Assembly (NCBI GenBank): GCA_964017185.1
Contig: OZ024871.1
Coordinates: 23,040,488-23,104,487, forward strand
Reading direction: 5' to 3'
DNA length: 64,000 nt
Source: Rugalucina vietnamica
Lineage: Eukaryota; Mollusca; Bivalvia; Lucinida; Lucinidae
Each line of letters starts with the position of its first letter. Within the stretch, counting starts at the first letter, position 1. A model generated the notes under the pieces. That model made no database searches and was not told where the DNA came from. It worked only from the letters and a program-made list of their open reading frames with translations. The translations under genes and the position numbers were made by a program. Below are positions 12,401 through 20,779 of the stretch, in pieces.

Positions 12401-13385
12401 CCTCCTCCTCCTCGACCTCCTGAAGTATTCATTAAATCATATGAATATAACTCAAAACAGGATCATTTAATCATATGAATCGCCTTCCACAATCCACAAT
12501 CATTGAATCATATGAAAGTCCTCATCATCAAATCATATGAACTTACACATCATGCTAACCATAATCAAATCATATGAACTCCAATATCATGTTCATAATA
12601 ATCAAATCATACAATCTCTGGCCTGACTGTACCTTCACAACATGTGGCATGACCTCTCCCAGGATGATTAAATCATGCATGAATCCTCCTATATGATCTT
12701 AATTATCATGTGAATCTCCTCATTGATCAATAAATCATATGACTCCATCCCCATCATCATTAATCATATTAATGCCACTCCACAATCAATTAATCATATG
12801 ACTTCATTCTCAACATGATCAATCATATGAATGCCACTCAACAATCAATTAATCATATGACTTCATTTTCAACATGATCTATCATATGAATGCCACTCAA
12901 CAATCAATAAATCATGACTACTTTCCATCCATGAGACATTCAATAAATGAGCCGCCACATCAGAAAACCAACAATCTGCATATGCGAAAACAAAGGTGCA
13001 GATCGCTGATCAGCGCCTTTGTTTCCACTATATGGGTAGCACAATCCCTCTGCTTTATAAATCCAAAATTTCCAGTCTCTAGCCAGCCATATTCTGTGCT
13101 TGTACAGCTCGGTTTGTGTAGGACCTGTTCGGAAACCAATTGTTGGTTTTCTCATGACGGGGCTCAAATCGATTCAGTCAGTCATATTAATGCCACTTCA
13201 ATCACAATCAATAAATCACATGAATCTCACATCATGATCATAAAATCCTATGACTACCTTACCTCTGCCTCCCCTGTCAAACCCTCCACCTCCCCTGCCA
13301 CCTCTCCCCCTGTCTCCACCCCCACGTCCACCACCTCCTCTAAAGCCACCGCCACCTCCACGATCATTGAAACCCATAGCTTGGG
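302..13385 (-). CDS. GAR1: GAR1, H/ACA ribonucleoprotein subunit 1 (five coding exons, 3' end off the window)
   Basis: GAR1 binds dyskerin in nucleolar and Cajal-body H/ACA RNPs, which pseudouridylate rRNA and snRNA, and it is also part of telomerase RNP. Five exons join in frame: 13385-13263 (ATG at 13377), 12419-12330, 11733-11585, 6456-6397 and 413-302. Together they give about 175 codons. The product starts with an RGG-rich GAR domain ([11 protein letters not shown]...). The conserved core follows, with recognisable blocks [49 protein letters not shown] and [16 protein letters not shown] second GAR domain then begins and runs into an intron whose next exon lies left of position 1. All introns are GT-AG and the phases agree. 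Human GAR1 is about 217 residues, so some 30-40 residues are missing. The acceptor just upstream of the ATG implies a non-coding 5' exon, which was not found. Confidence 0.95.
474..720. repeat. MITE family C with central hairpin
   Basis: The centre is GATTGTGGGTA...GTTAGAACCGC, mirrored as GCGGTTCTAA...TACCCACAATC. Flanks read CCATGCAATAAACA on the left and GGGGTATAC on the right. It is inserted 60 nt upstream of the last visible GAR1 exon's acceptor. Confidence 0.75.
766..826 (-). pseudogene. Decayed duplicate of the GAR1 [11 protein letters not shown] exon
   Basis: Minus-strand sequence encodes [19 protein letters not shown], nearly the same as the true exon at 413-302, but the glycine-rich half is lost. 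The acceptor AG and pyrimidine tract are missing: TTGTAAAATG runs straight into TTTCATAG. It lies between the 60-nt exon and the true exon in transcription order, so it is a tandem exon duplicate that has lost its splice site. Confidence 0.8.
848..1052. repeat. MITE family B (about 205 bp, terminal inverted repeats)
   Basis: The left end is ACACCACAACCTCTTTATAA. The right end TTGTAAAGAGGTCCAGGTGT is its near inverted complement. A second copy is at 40356-40552. Confidence 0.7.
1133..2318. mobile_element. 1.19-kb TIR element rich in ACGTCA motifs
   Basis: The left end TATACTGAGAGGATCTAGAA and the complement of the right end, TATACTGAGAGGAATTAGAA, continue as ACTTAAGT on both sides. TA at each border would fit a TA target. 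No transposase ORF is seen. The interior carries many ACGTCA/TGACGT sites. Confidence 0.7.
2352..6044 (+). mobile_element. Tandem-repeat-carrying element, 463-bp units (3' hairpin, GGTGAGCTA end)
   Basis: It starts with the hairpin AGGACCATTGGTCCT followed by CGCTCACCTGA, and ends with GTGAGCCTTCGGCTCA then GGTGAGCTA. The interior has five units of about 463 bp; the landmark ACTATGATGGGCTG recurs at about 2770, 3233, 3697, 4158 and 5733. The last interval is lengthened by the nested element at 4516-5632. There is no coding capacity; the structure suggests a non-autonomous rolling-circle-like element. Confidence 0.75.
4516..5632 (+). mobile_element. Nested tandem-repeat element (about 1.1 kb) inside the 463-bp array
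   Basis: It begins AGAGCTGTCGCAGGACAGC and ends TAGCTCTATGCACTTCGTGC then AGGCGAGCTA. The interior has about six units of about 175 bp containing TGACCTTGACCTCAAGGTCA. The interrupted array unit gives the empty site: CAA before the element, an A-run and TCCATAG after it. Confidence 0.75.
6397..6456 (-). CDS. GAR1: GAR1 60-nt core exon
   Basis: Exactly 20 codons lie between acceptor TTTCAG and donor [26 protein letters not shown]. This aligns with the YFSVKLSENM block that follows LRDF in animal GAR1. Both phases are 0, joining cleanly to IRDF upstream and FFIDP downstream. Its flanking introns are about 5.1 kb and 6.0 kb. Confidence 0.93.
6487..6722 (+). repeat. Hairpin MITE (HP-MITE) copy, well preserved
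   Basis: The ends are TGAGCCGCC and GGCGGCTCA, flanked by TT on both sides. The internal palindrome is GATCAGCTTCGCGGTAACC with its mirror. It lies 30 nt upstream of the acceptor of the 60-nt GAR1 exon. Confidence 0.9.
6770..7036 (-). mobile_element. tRNA-derived SINE with 13-bp target duplication
   Basis: CACAATCAAATTT occurs at 6757-6769 and again at 7037-7049. The minus strand carries an A-box-like GGCCAAGTGGTTAAGA and a B box GGGTTCGAGCCCC. The body contains AGTTCTGCTTGCGGGTG, and the tail is an A/T-rich simple repeat. Confidence 0.9.
7092..7337 (-). repeat. HP-MITE copy, diverged
   Basis: The palindrome here is the GTGCAG-type variant: CTATGCAGTTACTGCACAG. The terminal repeats are worn (TGAACC...ATTCTCA). 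Confidence 0.7.
7434..8967 (+). mobile_element. Tandem-repeat element, 460-bp units, second copy
   Basis: It starts GAGGACCAATGGTCCTGTAA then CGCTCACCTGA. Three units follow (GGGCATGGCGGCCATCTT at about 7822, 8282 and 8742). It ends CCTTGTGAGCCTAACGGCTC then AGGTGAGCTA. The left flank is again ...ACAA. Confidence 0.75.
8970..11392 (+). mobile_element. Long relative of the 4516-5632 element with two different satellite blocks
   Basis: It begins TAAGAGCTGTAGCAGGACAG, directly abutting the previous element, and ends near ACAATAGCTCTATGC. The first block (9.1-10.2 kb) repeats AAGGCAAAATCACTGAAC. The second block (10.33-11.31 kb) has about six 180-188-bp units with GTTCTAGATTTTAACCTCCA. A SINE is inserted at 9244-9496. 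Confidence 0.65.
9244..9496 (+). mobile_element. tRNA-derived SINE with 11-bp target duplication
   Basis: AAAAGTAATTA occurs at 9233-9243 and 9497-9507. The head reads GGTCGAGCGGTTAAGAGCG and the B box is GGGTTCGAGCCCC. It is the same family as 6770-7036. Confidence 0.9.
11585..11733 (-). CDS. GAR1: GAR1 core exon
   Basis: It encodes [17 protein letters not shown], then [16 protein letters not shown] and [14 protein letters not shown]. This is the most conserved part of the family (beta-barrel core that docks on dyskerin). The donor is the less common GTATCC; the exon ends in phase 0. Confidence 0.96.
12113..12321 (+). repeat. HP-MITE copy abutting a GAR1 splice donor
   Basis: It runs TGAGCCGCCCCATGGG to GAGTCGGCTCA, with AA duplicated outside. 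One palindrome arm is partly deleted. Its hairpin-distal end lies 8 nt downstream of the donor at 12329 in the GAR1 (minus) direction. Confidence 0.85.
12330..12419 (-). CDS. GAR1: GAR1 exon: GAR domain into core
   Basis: The acceptor is TACTTCAG and the donor is GTAAGA. The exon encodes glycine-arginine repeats and then [12 protein letters not shown], matching the conserved QGPPE entry to the GAR1 core. Phase is 1 on both sides. A hairpin MITE ends only 8 nt after the donor. Confidence 0.92.
12430..12947. repeat. Degenerate minisatellite around AATCATATGA
   Basis: AATCATATGAAT, AATGCCACTCAACAATCAAT and TTCATTCTCAACATGATC recur with a loose period near 53 bp. The array resumes at 13168-13250 beyond an inserted MITE. 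It fills most of a short GAR1 intron. Confidence 0.7.
12948..13166 (+). repeat. HP-MITE copy in GAR1 first coding intron
   Basis: It runs TGAGCCGCCACATCAG to ACGGGGCTCA, flanked by AA/AA, with a shortened palindrome (GATCGCTGATCAGC). It interrupts the AATCATATGA minisatellite. Confidence 0.85.
13263..13385 (-). CDS. GAR1: GAR1 first coding exon (N-terminal GAR domain)
   Basis: The acceptor TTTCAG precedes 13385 and the start codon is 13377-13375. The exon encodes [15 protein letters not shown] and further Arg-Gly-Gly repeats, and ends in phase 1 at donor GTAAGG. A hairpin MITE lies 96 nt into the following intron. Confidence 0.9.
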
Positions 13386-13439
13386 CTGAAATTAAATAAA
13401 AAACATTGAGACACATCATGAGAAATTTAATAAAAATTG

Positions 13440-13826
13440 AGCCATGTCATCAGAAAACCAAAATTTTGAATATGCAAAAACAAAGGCGCAGATCAGCATT
13501 GCAGTTATCAGCGCCTTTGTTTTCGTCAAATCAATTTCTTCTGTAGAAGCCTCCCTAGTGCAGTGGTTATGTCACCTGGCAGGGGTTGCAGGTTCGATCC
13601 TGGGCATGTACAGTCCGTCGCATGGGACTATAAAATGAGTCTCCATATGACCTTAGCTGTTGGTGGGATATAAAACCCCAATCAATCAATCAATTTCTTC
13701 TGTACATTCTAATTCTTAAATTTCCAATCTCTAGCCATCTTCTGCATGTTCTGTAGCTGCAAATGCCAGTTTGTGTCAGACCTGTTTGAAAACCATATTG
13801 TTGGTTTTCTCATGACGCAGGTCAAA
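13440..13826 (+). repeat. HP-MITE copy split by a SINE
   Basis: Left part 13440-13545 holds the hairpin remnant and right part 13689-13826 ends ATTGTTGGTTTTCTCATGAC. The halves are separated by the SINE at 13546-13688. Confidence 0.8.
13546..13688 (+). mobile_element. Short tRNA-derived SINE with 16-bp target duplication
   Basis: ATCAATTTCTTCTGTA is present at 13530-13545 and 13689-13704. The B-box region reads GCAGGTTCGATCCTGGG and the tail is an AATC-type microsatellite. It is a different family from 6770-7036. Confidence 0.92.
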
Positions 13827-13851
13827 TAGAGAACATTCAAAGTTTTCATTT

Positions 13852-14092
13852 GAGTTGCCGCATGAGAAAACCAACAATCTGCATAAGCAAAAACAAAGGC
13901 GCTGATCAGCTTCGCAGTAACTACGAAGCTGATCAGCGCCTTTGTTTTCGCTACACGGATAGTACAATTACTCTAATTTCTAAAACCAAAATTTCCAGCC
14001 TCTATTAAACCATCTTATGTGACTATACAGGCCAATTTGTGTCGGACCTTGTCGGAACCCAAATTGTTGGTTTTCTCACGCACAGGCTAATT
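13852..14092 (+). repeat. HP-MITE copy
   Basis: The palindrome GATCAGCTTCGCAGTAACTA and mirror ACGAAGCTGATC is intact; the outer ends are worn (TGAGTTGCCGC...CACAGGCTAA). Confidence 0.8.
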
Positions 14093-14146
14093 TCATAGAG
14101 TGAAGTTAAAAATACATTTCTATTGCCTCAGTAGCTGCTGAAAACT

Positions 14147-14574
14147 GGCGAGAGTTGCATAAGCATAGCGCTATCGAGCGCTTTGTAACTCTTTGCTATG
14201 CAACATTACGCTACAAGAAAGCGCTCGCGGGCGCTACATAACGTTCCTCTGAGATGCCTCTCAGAAAGAAGCCTGCCGTTGCTAAGGAACAAAGGCTTAC
14301 TTCAAGAAACACAATGGCGTCGTCAATATTTGACCGCATGAATTGTGACATTTTATGAGATGAAAATGTGACAGTAATCATCTGTGGAGTCCAGAAAACA
14401 ATTTTCTAGTCTTCTGAACGGAGAAAAACTGATTTGTTGCACGTTTTTGGTATCGCTAGTCGCCGCCATTTTGGAAAGCGCTCTAACGTAACGAACTGTT
14501 GCATAGAAAGAACAAAACGTAGGAAAGTGCTACGAGAAGAAGATAGAAAGCGCTAGCCTTATGCAACTCTCGCC
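14147..14574. mobile_element. 428-bp TIR element (GGCGAGAGTTGCATAAG)
   Basis: The left end GGCGAGAGTTGCATAAGCAT and the inverted right end GGCGAGAGTTGCATAAGGCT continue as AGCGCT. The interior holds several GCGCTNNC-type motifs and no ORF. Confidence 0.75.
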
Positions 14575-14580
14575 TGGATA

Positions 14581-15466
14581 TGAGCATGTGCGTGAGAAAA
14601 TCAACAATTCCGGTTTGGACTAGGTCCTACACAAACCAGCCTGTACAGTTACAGAAGCAGACTAGAAGCTTGAAATTTCTGATTTAAGAAGATGGAGGGA
14701 TTGTACTATCCATCAGGTCGAGTTGAAACGTGAAAATGAGTATATACCTATTTTTAAGAATATACTTAGTTTTAAGGATAGCAGCTCATAGTAAGAGATA
14801 GGAAAATCAATGCAAAAAACTAACTAATGACTTTATACAATAAAGAGAAAGAGTTGCAAAACCAAACTTGGCCAGTTGTTAAAGGGTCATATACACTTTC
14901 AGATTTTAAAATAATTTTTAACATCTACCGATGCATTGTTGTGTTAGCACGCTTTTTGTTTTGTATGTATTTTCCCATTTGAAGATTTATTGATTATTAC
15001 TAATCATTGTTTACTTTGAGAATATCCCAGTGGGAGGTATCTATACTAAGTGAGAGAAGGGTGTGTATTTGTGTGAAATTCAAGGGGTTGTCTCATACAT
15101 ATCCTAAATGCATGTTTCCTTCAAAATGCAGTAAATGCAACGGTAGAAGTTGAAAATTATTTAAAAATCTGAAAGTGTATATGAACCTTTAACAACTGGC
15201 CAAGTATGGTTTTGCAACTCTTTATCTTTACTGTGTAAAGTCATAATTTAATTTTCTGCATTGATTTTCCTATCTCTAAGTATGAGCTGCTATCCTTAAA
15301 ACTAAGTATATACTCAAAAATAGGTATATACTCAGTTTCACGTTTCAACCCGACCTGTCCATGTAGCGAAAACAAAGGCACTGATCAGCTTCACTGTTAC
15401 CACGAAGCTGATCTGCGCCTTTGTTTTCGTCCAAGGATTTTCTGGGTTTTCTTATGCAGTGGCTCA
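14581..15466 (-). repeat. HP-MITE copy hosting a 644-bp insertion
   Basis: The outer ends are TGAGCATGTGCGTGAG and CAGTGGCTCA, flanked by TA on both sides. The two halves (14581-14713 and 15358-15466) join into a normal family member once the insertion is removed. Confidence 0.85.
14714..15357. mobile_element. 644-bp foldback element with about 200-bp inverted repeats
   Basis: The ends are CAGGTCGAGTTGAAACGTGA and its inverse TCACGTTTCAACCCGACCTG. The arms continue as GAGTATATACC, GATAGCAGCTCATA, GAAAATCAATGCA and CAACTGGCCAAG on both sides to about 14920 and 15165. TCCAT is duplicated at 14709-14713 and 15358-15362, within the host MITE. Confidence 0.92.
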
Positions 15467-15780
15467 TATGTCATTGTGACTTACACAAGGTGTATCACTA
15501 TACATGGCTGCAACTGAAATTTAGATTTTCTGTCATTTTTATACGCAGGTACAAACAATACGTCACAAACCACATGGTCTATAAAATACAGATAAGTGTC
15601 CCATGCAAAGGTATAAAAATATAAATTCGTTTGGTGTATATACAGTAAAAATTAATAAATACCAAACTGTCTTCTTTCTCGATGAAAAACAGCAGTTGTA
15701 AACAAAAGTTTGTTTTCACGTGTCTTTTCAAAACACCGCAAAACAATGTCGTAAATTTTCAAAGTCGTAAAATTTGCTTC
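15467..15780. other. No gene seen
   Basis: AT-rich unique sequence between an HP-MITE and the GGCC-repeat border; I see no conserved exon or repeat. Confidence 0.5.
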
Positions 15781-16002
15781 GGTAACTGGTCATTTCGGCC
15801 CATGACAATTTCGGACCAAAACAATTTCGGCCCATGGCCATTTTGGGCCCATGAATATATTACCAATGTCTTGTATTTGTAATTGTTTAGATGTCTTCTT
15901 CTTTGAAAATGATAACCCTTAAGGAAACACCTGAAATGGATCAGTTCTTTTCTTGGGGGTCGAACCAAGACTGTAGTGCTTGAGAGGGAGTGTTCACCAC
16001 AG

Positions 16003-16600
16003 GTATCAGTTACATCAGGGGTGCCAGAGGGCTCAGTGCTCGGCCCACTTCTCTTCTTGCTCTACATAAATGGTCTCCAAAATCGCACTTTGGGCTTTGT
16101 AAAAAGAAATGCTAGTACAAAAACAAATCGGTTAAAGAATTAGCCTATGAAACCTTTGTCAGGCCTAACCTTTAATATATTTCCACCGTATGGAGCCCCC
16201 ACACTGATAAAAACATAGAAGCAATTGAAATGGTCAAAAGGAGGGCTGCACGGTGGGTTTCAAATCAATATTCCTCGTACGACAGTGCGCAATCTGGGTC
16301 GGCGCTCCCTTGAATATCGTCGTTATGACTCGCGGCTAGCGATGTTTTATAAAATACATTATGGCCTTGTTGCAGTGCAGATGCCGTCATATTTTGAGCG
16401 TCCCAAGAGAATCATTCGTCACAGCCAATACATTCCTCTCGGTTTCCGCAAGGTATTTGCTCGTACTGATTATAACAGATGTTCGTTCTATCCCATGACG
16501 ATTGTTTTATGAAACCGGCTCCTTTCAGAAATAGTACGTTTACCTGATCTTGACTCTTTCAAGAGGGAGGTGAGGTGATCAACTATTCAATGCCGTAGCG
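16003..16600 (+). pseudogene. Reverse-transcriptase remnant (CR1/Jockey type, C-terminal half)
   Basis: Frames read [20 protein letters not shown] (RT motif before the catalytic box). They then jump to FVRPNL, VQ-like RRAARWV remnants, RRSLEYRRYDSRLAMFYKI and the tail block CSFYPMTIVLWN. The segment between the RT palm and the tail is deleted, and several frameshifts are needed. Confidence 0.75.
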
Positions 16601-16611
16601 AGAAATATTGT

Positions 16612-17770
16612 TTTAAAAAGGTACAAGTAGGCAAAGATCAGGAAAAGGCGCAATCAGAAAAAGATTCCCACTCCAAAAACCGAGGTGGGAAAAAACCAAA
16701 CTAACAATCAGGTACTTATACCATGAAACATATCGTAAGCCGAACGAGCAGCTATTTTCCCAATAGGTGGCCACTCAGTTACCTTAACTTAACTAAAAAT
16801 ATGAAAACATACATAAGGCGCCAACAGCACAAAAAAATTTTATACACCAAGACATAAAACAAAAAGAACCACCACAGAAGTATCGACTTGGAACGATCAG
16901 TAACACAAAGCTACTGGCGGGCTTAAACCGGTTTTACATGGCCATAACCTCACCCTCAGCTTCTGCAGTGGTTCATAACATTTAGTTAGTTATTTGGTCC
17001 TCGTGGTGAATCTCTAACTAGTCAATGAATCATCAAGAACAAACAAATAAATCATGATAAACATCCTGATGAATCAAAAACCAGGACCCACAGACTGAGT
17101 AAGCTGCCCGACGATGGAGATCCCTGGGCGCCGAATAACCTACTAACTCCGGAGCAAAAGAAAAACACCAGTTGGACCCCGGTGGGCCAAGCAACAGACA
17201 AGAAGCTCCGGCCCCAACCAACTAAAATGAATAGCTTTATGTCGGGGCCATCATAGAGTCTGACGCCCGACCCACCGGCGTGCAATTAAAGAAGGCAGCA
17301 TAGCTATCAACCATGATTGGGTTAAAAACTAAGCATGCAGACTGTCGCATAACATTTAAGTTATAACCTATACGTCTGTAACGTGTTATGATTTTTCTGA
17401 ACTGAAAAGAAAAATCATTAATTCCTTTAAGTTTCTTAAATTTGTAAACCAAGTCACCATAAAATTCAGGTTCCGAAAGGCCCTCACTTAAAAGCGTCTT
17501 TAACCCAACATTATATTTGGAAATCAATTCATAGTGTCTACGATAAAATTTAGAAAATGTTTTTCGAAGTTTATGATACCGATAGCCCTGTTGGAGAAGT
17601 TTTGCCGTTAAACATTTATTTCGAGCGTTGAAGTCTGTAACATGATTGCAGACTCTAGCAAACCTAATAAGTTGCGAAATGTATACACCATAAGAAGCAC
17701 GACGAGGAACGTCACCATCCAAAAAAGGAAAATTTACTATATCAAAATCAAAGTCATAGCCTGCTTTTAA
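16612..17770 (-). pseudogene. Penelope-like element copy, C-terminal coding part and 3' tail
   Basis: An open stretch (17722-17237, extending in frame to about 17760) reads FPFLDGDVPRRASYGVYISQ, then RNKCLTAKLLQQGYRYHKLR, SEPEFYGDLVYKFKKL and IGYNLNVMRQSACLV. The tail ends GCCTACTTGTACC after a CCCACCTCGG/GTGGGAATC stem. It is 5'-truncated and lacks the RT core. The same protein is present in the plus-strand copy at 19.2-20.7 kb. Assignment to Penelope-like elements rests on the RT motifs there and on the hammerhead ribozymes next to it. Confidence 0.7.
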
Positions 17771-18429
17771 CCTCTCAACTTTACTAACAAATTTTACGAA
17801 ACCTTACTCCACTACGTTCCGTTGCGAACTTTGATGGTTCTATTTGATCAAAACAATTTCCGATTGAATAAAACAGGATTACACATGGCTGACACGTGGT
17901 GAGTGCATCCGAACTTGAGCTGGACGTCATGGGGGTGCCTTGACGTCGCGGTGCGCGCTTTGGTGCGTGAGCATGGAGGGCCGCTTTCTGATTGGCTTAG
18001 TGTTGCGGACCAAAAATGACCGCAGATGTGTAAATCTCACAGAAATTATGGATTTAAAGCAGGAAATCAGAGACTTTTCTTATGGATTATCATCTGGAGG
18101 CAAAATTTTATATCTCTATGAACAGATGGCGAAGTGAGGGTGAGCATTTGAAAATTTGATGTGTAAAGTAAAACAGTTTTTCCCCGATGTACACTTGGCA
18201 ATGAGGCTGTGTGACGCATTCGGAATGCTACTCTGTATACATGCATGTAGATTGTTAACAACAGCTGAAGGTATGAGTCTAGGATCAATACCCTCAGAGA
18301 AAATGGAATCTTGATGACTGACAACTTGGGTGAGGCTAATATGTGTAATACTAGGCAGTTTCAGTCTGCCTTCACTCGCGAATCAAATGATGAAATTCCC
18401 TCCAAAGGCACAAATCCCTTCAACGCTAT

Positions 18430-18725
18430 GGGTGAAATTACAGTTGCCCCCTAAGGGGTCATTAAACTGTTGAATAATTTGAATAAACATAAGGTTCCCG
18501 GGCCGGATGGTCTGAGTGCTAAGGTGTTGAAAGAATGTAGTTCTGAAATTGCTTGGCCTACATCTACAATAATCGCTTGCTCAGGGTGCTGTACCAGACG
18601 ATTGGCGACAGGCAAATGAATGTAACCCCGGTATTTAAGAAAGGTGAGAAATAAGATGCAGCTAATTATCGACCGGTGTCGCTTACTTGCATCTGTTCGC
18701 TGTTGCAAAACTCAAGAGCACATAA
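18430..18725 (+). pseudogene. Reverse-transcriptase remnant (N-terminal palm, CR1/Jockey type)
   Basis: It reads LNKHKVPGPDGLSAKVLKEC followed, after frameshifts, by VTPVFKKGEK and AANYRPVSLTCICS. These are the RT blocks that should precede the [10 protein letters not shown] block, which lies 2.4 kb upstream on the same strand, so the two pieces are rearranged or come from different copies. Confidence 0.75.
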
Positions 18726-18889
18726 TAGTCAGCAATATAAACAAGCACCTGGCCTTTGAAAATAAAAGGTAAAAAGAGGTGAAAGCATTCTGTAGTTAAT
18801 ACCCACTTAAAAGAATTACCCGAGCTTGTCCACATAGGATTTTTCTACTCTGTATACCACATTGCCACATAATCTGATTAAAGAAAAAC

Positions 18890-19200
18890 TACTATATAAT
18901 TTATGTTATCTCCCTTTGAACATTTTTACTGCTTCGAAAGGATCCAAACTTTTTTATATTTTATTTCGATTTGATAGCGTGGACATTCAAAAGAGCATTA
19001 AATAAAATATTAATTGTTAGATCCTTTGGAAGCAGTAAAAACATTCAAAGAGAGGTGGCCCATATTGTACAATTTCGGGTAATGAACCTTCATCAGTGAC
19101 CCTTTACAAAACTGGCAGCGAAAGCCAGACATTCATGATTGCTGCAATTTCAAGAATTTTCACCAGTATAGTCTAAATCAAAGACTCATATTCCCAAAGG
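18890..19200 (-). repeat. Penelope-like element pseudo-LTR fragment (minus)
   Basis: In the minus direction it contains GTCTTTGATTTAGAC, GTCTGGCTTTCG and a hammerhead motif, then AATGTTTTTACTGCTTCCAA. All are shared with the plus-strand region 20300-20470. Confidence 0.7.
19057..19102 (-). ncRNA. Hammerhead ribozyme motif, degraded
   Basis: On the minus strand: GGGTCA (stem I), CTGATGA, a GGT/ACC stem II with loop TCATT, GAAA, the self-complementary TTGTACAA (stem III), TA cleavage box, TGGGCC (stem I return, 5 of 6 pairs). The pair that closes stem II next to the core is A opposite C instead of G-C, which should weaken it. Confidence 0.75.
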
Positions 19201-19204
19201 GGCC

Positions 19205-20702
19205 ATAAAACTATCGTTCACTTTACTTGGCCTGTAATGACAGAAAAGCTTTTTTCACTTCCTCTGACCAAAGTCGATATACACTTTGGTCATGTCAGAA
19301 TGTATGCGATGCCTTATCCTATCTCCTGGATAATATTTATATTAGATTTGGAACCAAGTTATACAGACAAATTGTTGGAATCCCGACGTGTACAAATTAC
19401 GCCCCTCTCGTAGCTGATCTATTTTTATACTGTTACGAAAGAGATTTCATGAATTCTCTGAAACATGACAATCAAGCTGATGTTATCGAGGCTTTTAATT
19501 CCACTTCTAGGTACCTCGATGACATTTTGAACATTAACAATCCTTATTTTGAAGGCATGGTCAAAGAAATTTATCCCCCTGAACTACAGTTGAATAAAGC
19601 AAACAACACAGATACCGAATCCCCATTTTTAGACTTACATCTTTCTCTTGCAAATGAATTCGTTTCTTCTAAACGATGATAAACGCGATGACTTTGATTT
19701 TGATATAGTAAACGCTCCGTTTTTAGATGGTGAGTTCCTCGCCGTGCTTCTTATGGCGTATACATTTCGCAGCTTATTAGGTTTGCTAGAGTCTGCAATC
19801 ATGTTGCGGACTTGATTGCGCGAAATAAATATTTAACAGCCAAACTTCTCCAGCAGGGTCATCGGTATCATAAACTTCGAAAAACCTTTTCTAAATTTTA
19901 TCGCAGACACTATGTACTGATTTCTAAATTTAATGTTAGGCTAAAGACCCTTTTAAGCGAGGGCCTTTCGGAACCAGAATTTTATGGTGACTTGGTTTAC
20001 AAATTTAAGAAACTTTTAGGAAGGCTTGAACAACTAGCTAAATGTTATGAGGACCGAACAACTAACTAAATGTAATGAACCAGTGCAGAAGCTGAGGGTG
20101 AGGTTAGGATCCTGTAAAACCGGTTTATGCCCGCCAGTAATTTTATATTACTGATCGTTCAAAGGCGATACTTCTGTTGTGGTTCTTATTGTTTTATGTC
20201 TTGGTGTTTAGTAAAGATATTTAGAGTTTTCAAAACATTCCAGTTTAGAAAAATACTTCTAAGCAATGTTTAAATTATTTGACCCCGTTTAGGAATGTGT
20301 CTTTGATTTAGACTTCTCGTGTAAATTTTCGAAATTACAGTACAACAGTCTGGCTTTCGTCGCCGGTTTTAAAAGGGCTACTGATGAGGGTTCATTACCC
20401 GAAATTGCGCAATATAGTCCATACTATCTCCCTTTGAATGTTCTTATTGCTTCCAAAGGATCAAACCTTTATATTTTATTTATTTTTTGTGCTGTTGACG
20501 CCTTATGTATGTTATCATATTTTAGTTAAGTTTAGGTAACTGAGTGGCCACCTATTGGGAAATAGCTGCTCATTCGGCTTACTAAATGTATTTATGGTCT
20601 TAGTACCTTCTTGTTAGTTTGGTTTTTCCCGCCTCGGTTTTTGGAGTGGGAATCTTTTTCTGATTGCGCCTTTTCCTGATCGTTGCCTACTTGTACCTTT
20701 TG
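19205..20702 (+). pseudogene. Penelope-like element copy with RT core and 3' tail
   Basis: A frame from 19227 reads FGTKLYRQIVGIPTCTNYAP then LVADLFLYCYERDF, the catalytic box RYLDDILNI, and PFLDLHLSLANEF; it stops at 19679. A second frame (19812-20069) reads KLLQQGHRYHKLRKTFSKFY and SEPEFYGDLVYKFKKL. The usual glycine and asparagine of the GIPMGTN-type motif are altered (GIPTCTN). The 3' part is deleted relative to the minus copy, then the shared tail follows. At 20709-20775 a further 5'-truncated copy begins (FQFRKVITRCRRVGYNLNVM), i.e. a partial tandem, which is common in Penelope-like elements. No GIY-YIG domain is seen. Confidence 0.72.
20375..20420 (+). ncRNA. Hammerhead ribozyme, type I minimal, all core bases present
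   Basis: GGGCTA (20375-20380) pairs fully with TAGTCC (20415-20420) as stem I. The core is CTGATGA (20381-20387); stem II is GGGT/ACCC with loop TCATT; the core closes with GAAA (20401-20404). Stem III is the very short palindrome TTGCGCAA, followed by the TA cleavage dinucleotide at 20413-20414. Penelope-like retroelements are known to carry such ribozymes in their pseudo-LTRs; here it lies between an RT copy and its tail. Confidence 0.88.
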
Positions 20703-20779
20703 ATTTTTATTTTCAATTCAGAAAAGTCATTACGCGTTGCAGACGTGTAGGATATAACTTAAATGTTATGCTACCGTCT

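Noticed and set aside
13776-13967. Small frames reading SENKGADQL that recur across the window
   Set aside because: They are translations of the HP-MITE hairpin (also near 6600, 39900, 42350, 59400, 60220, 61280), not genes.
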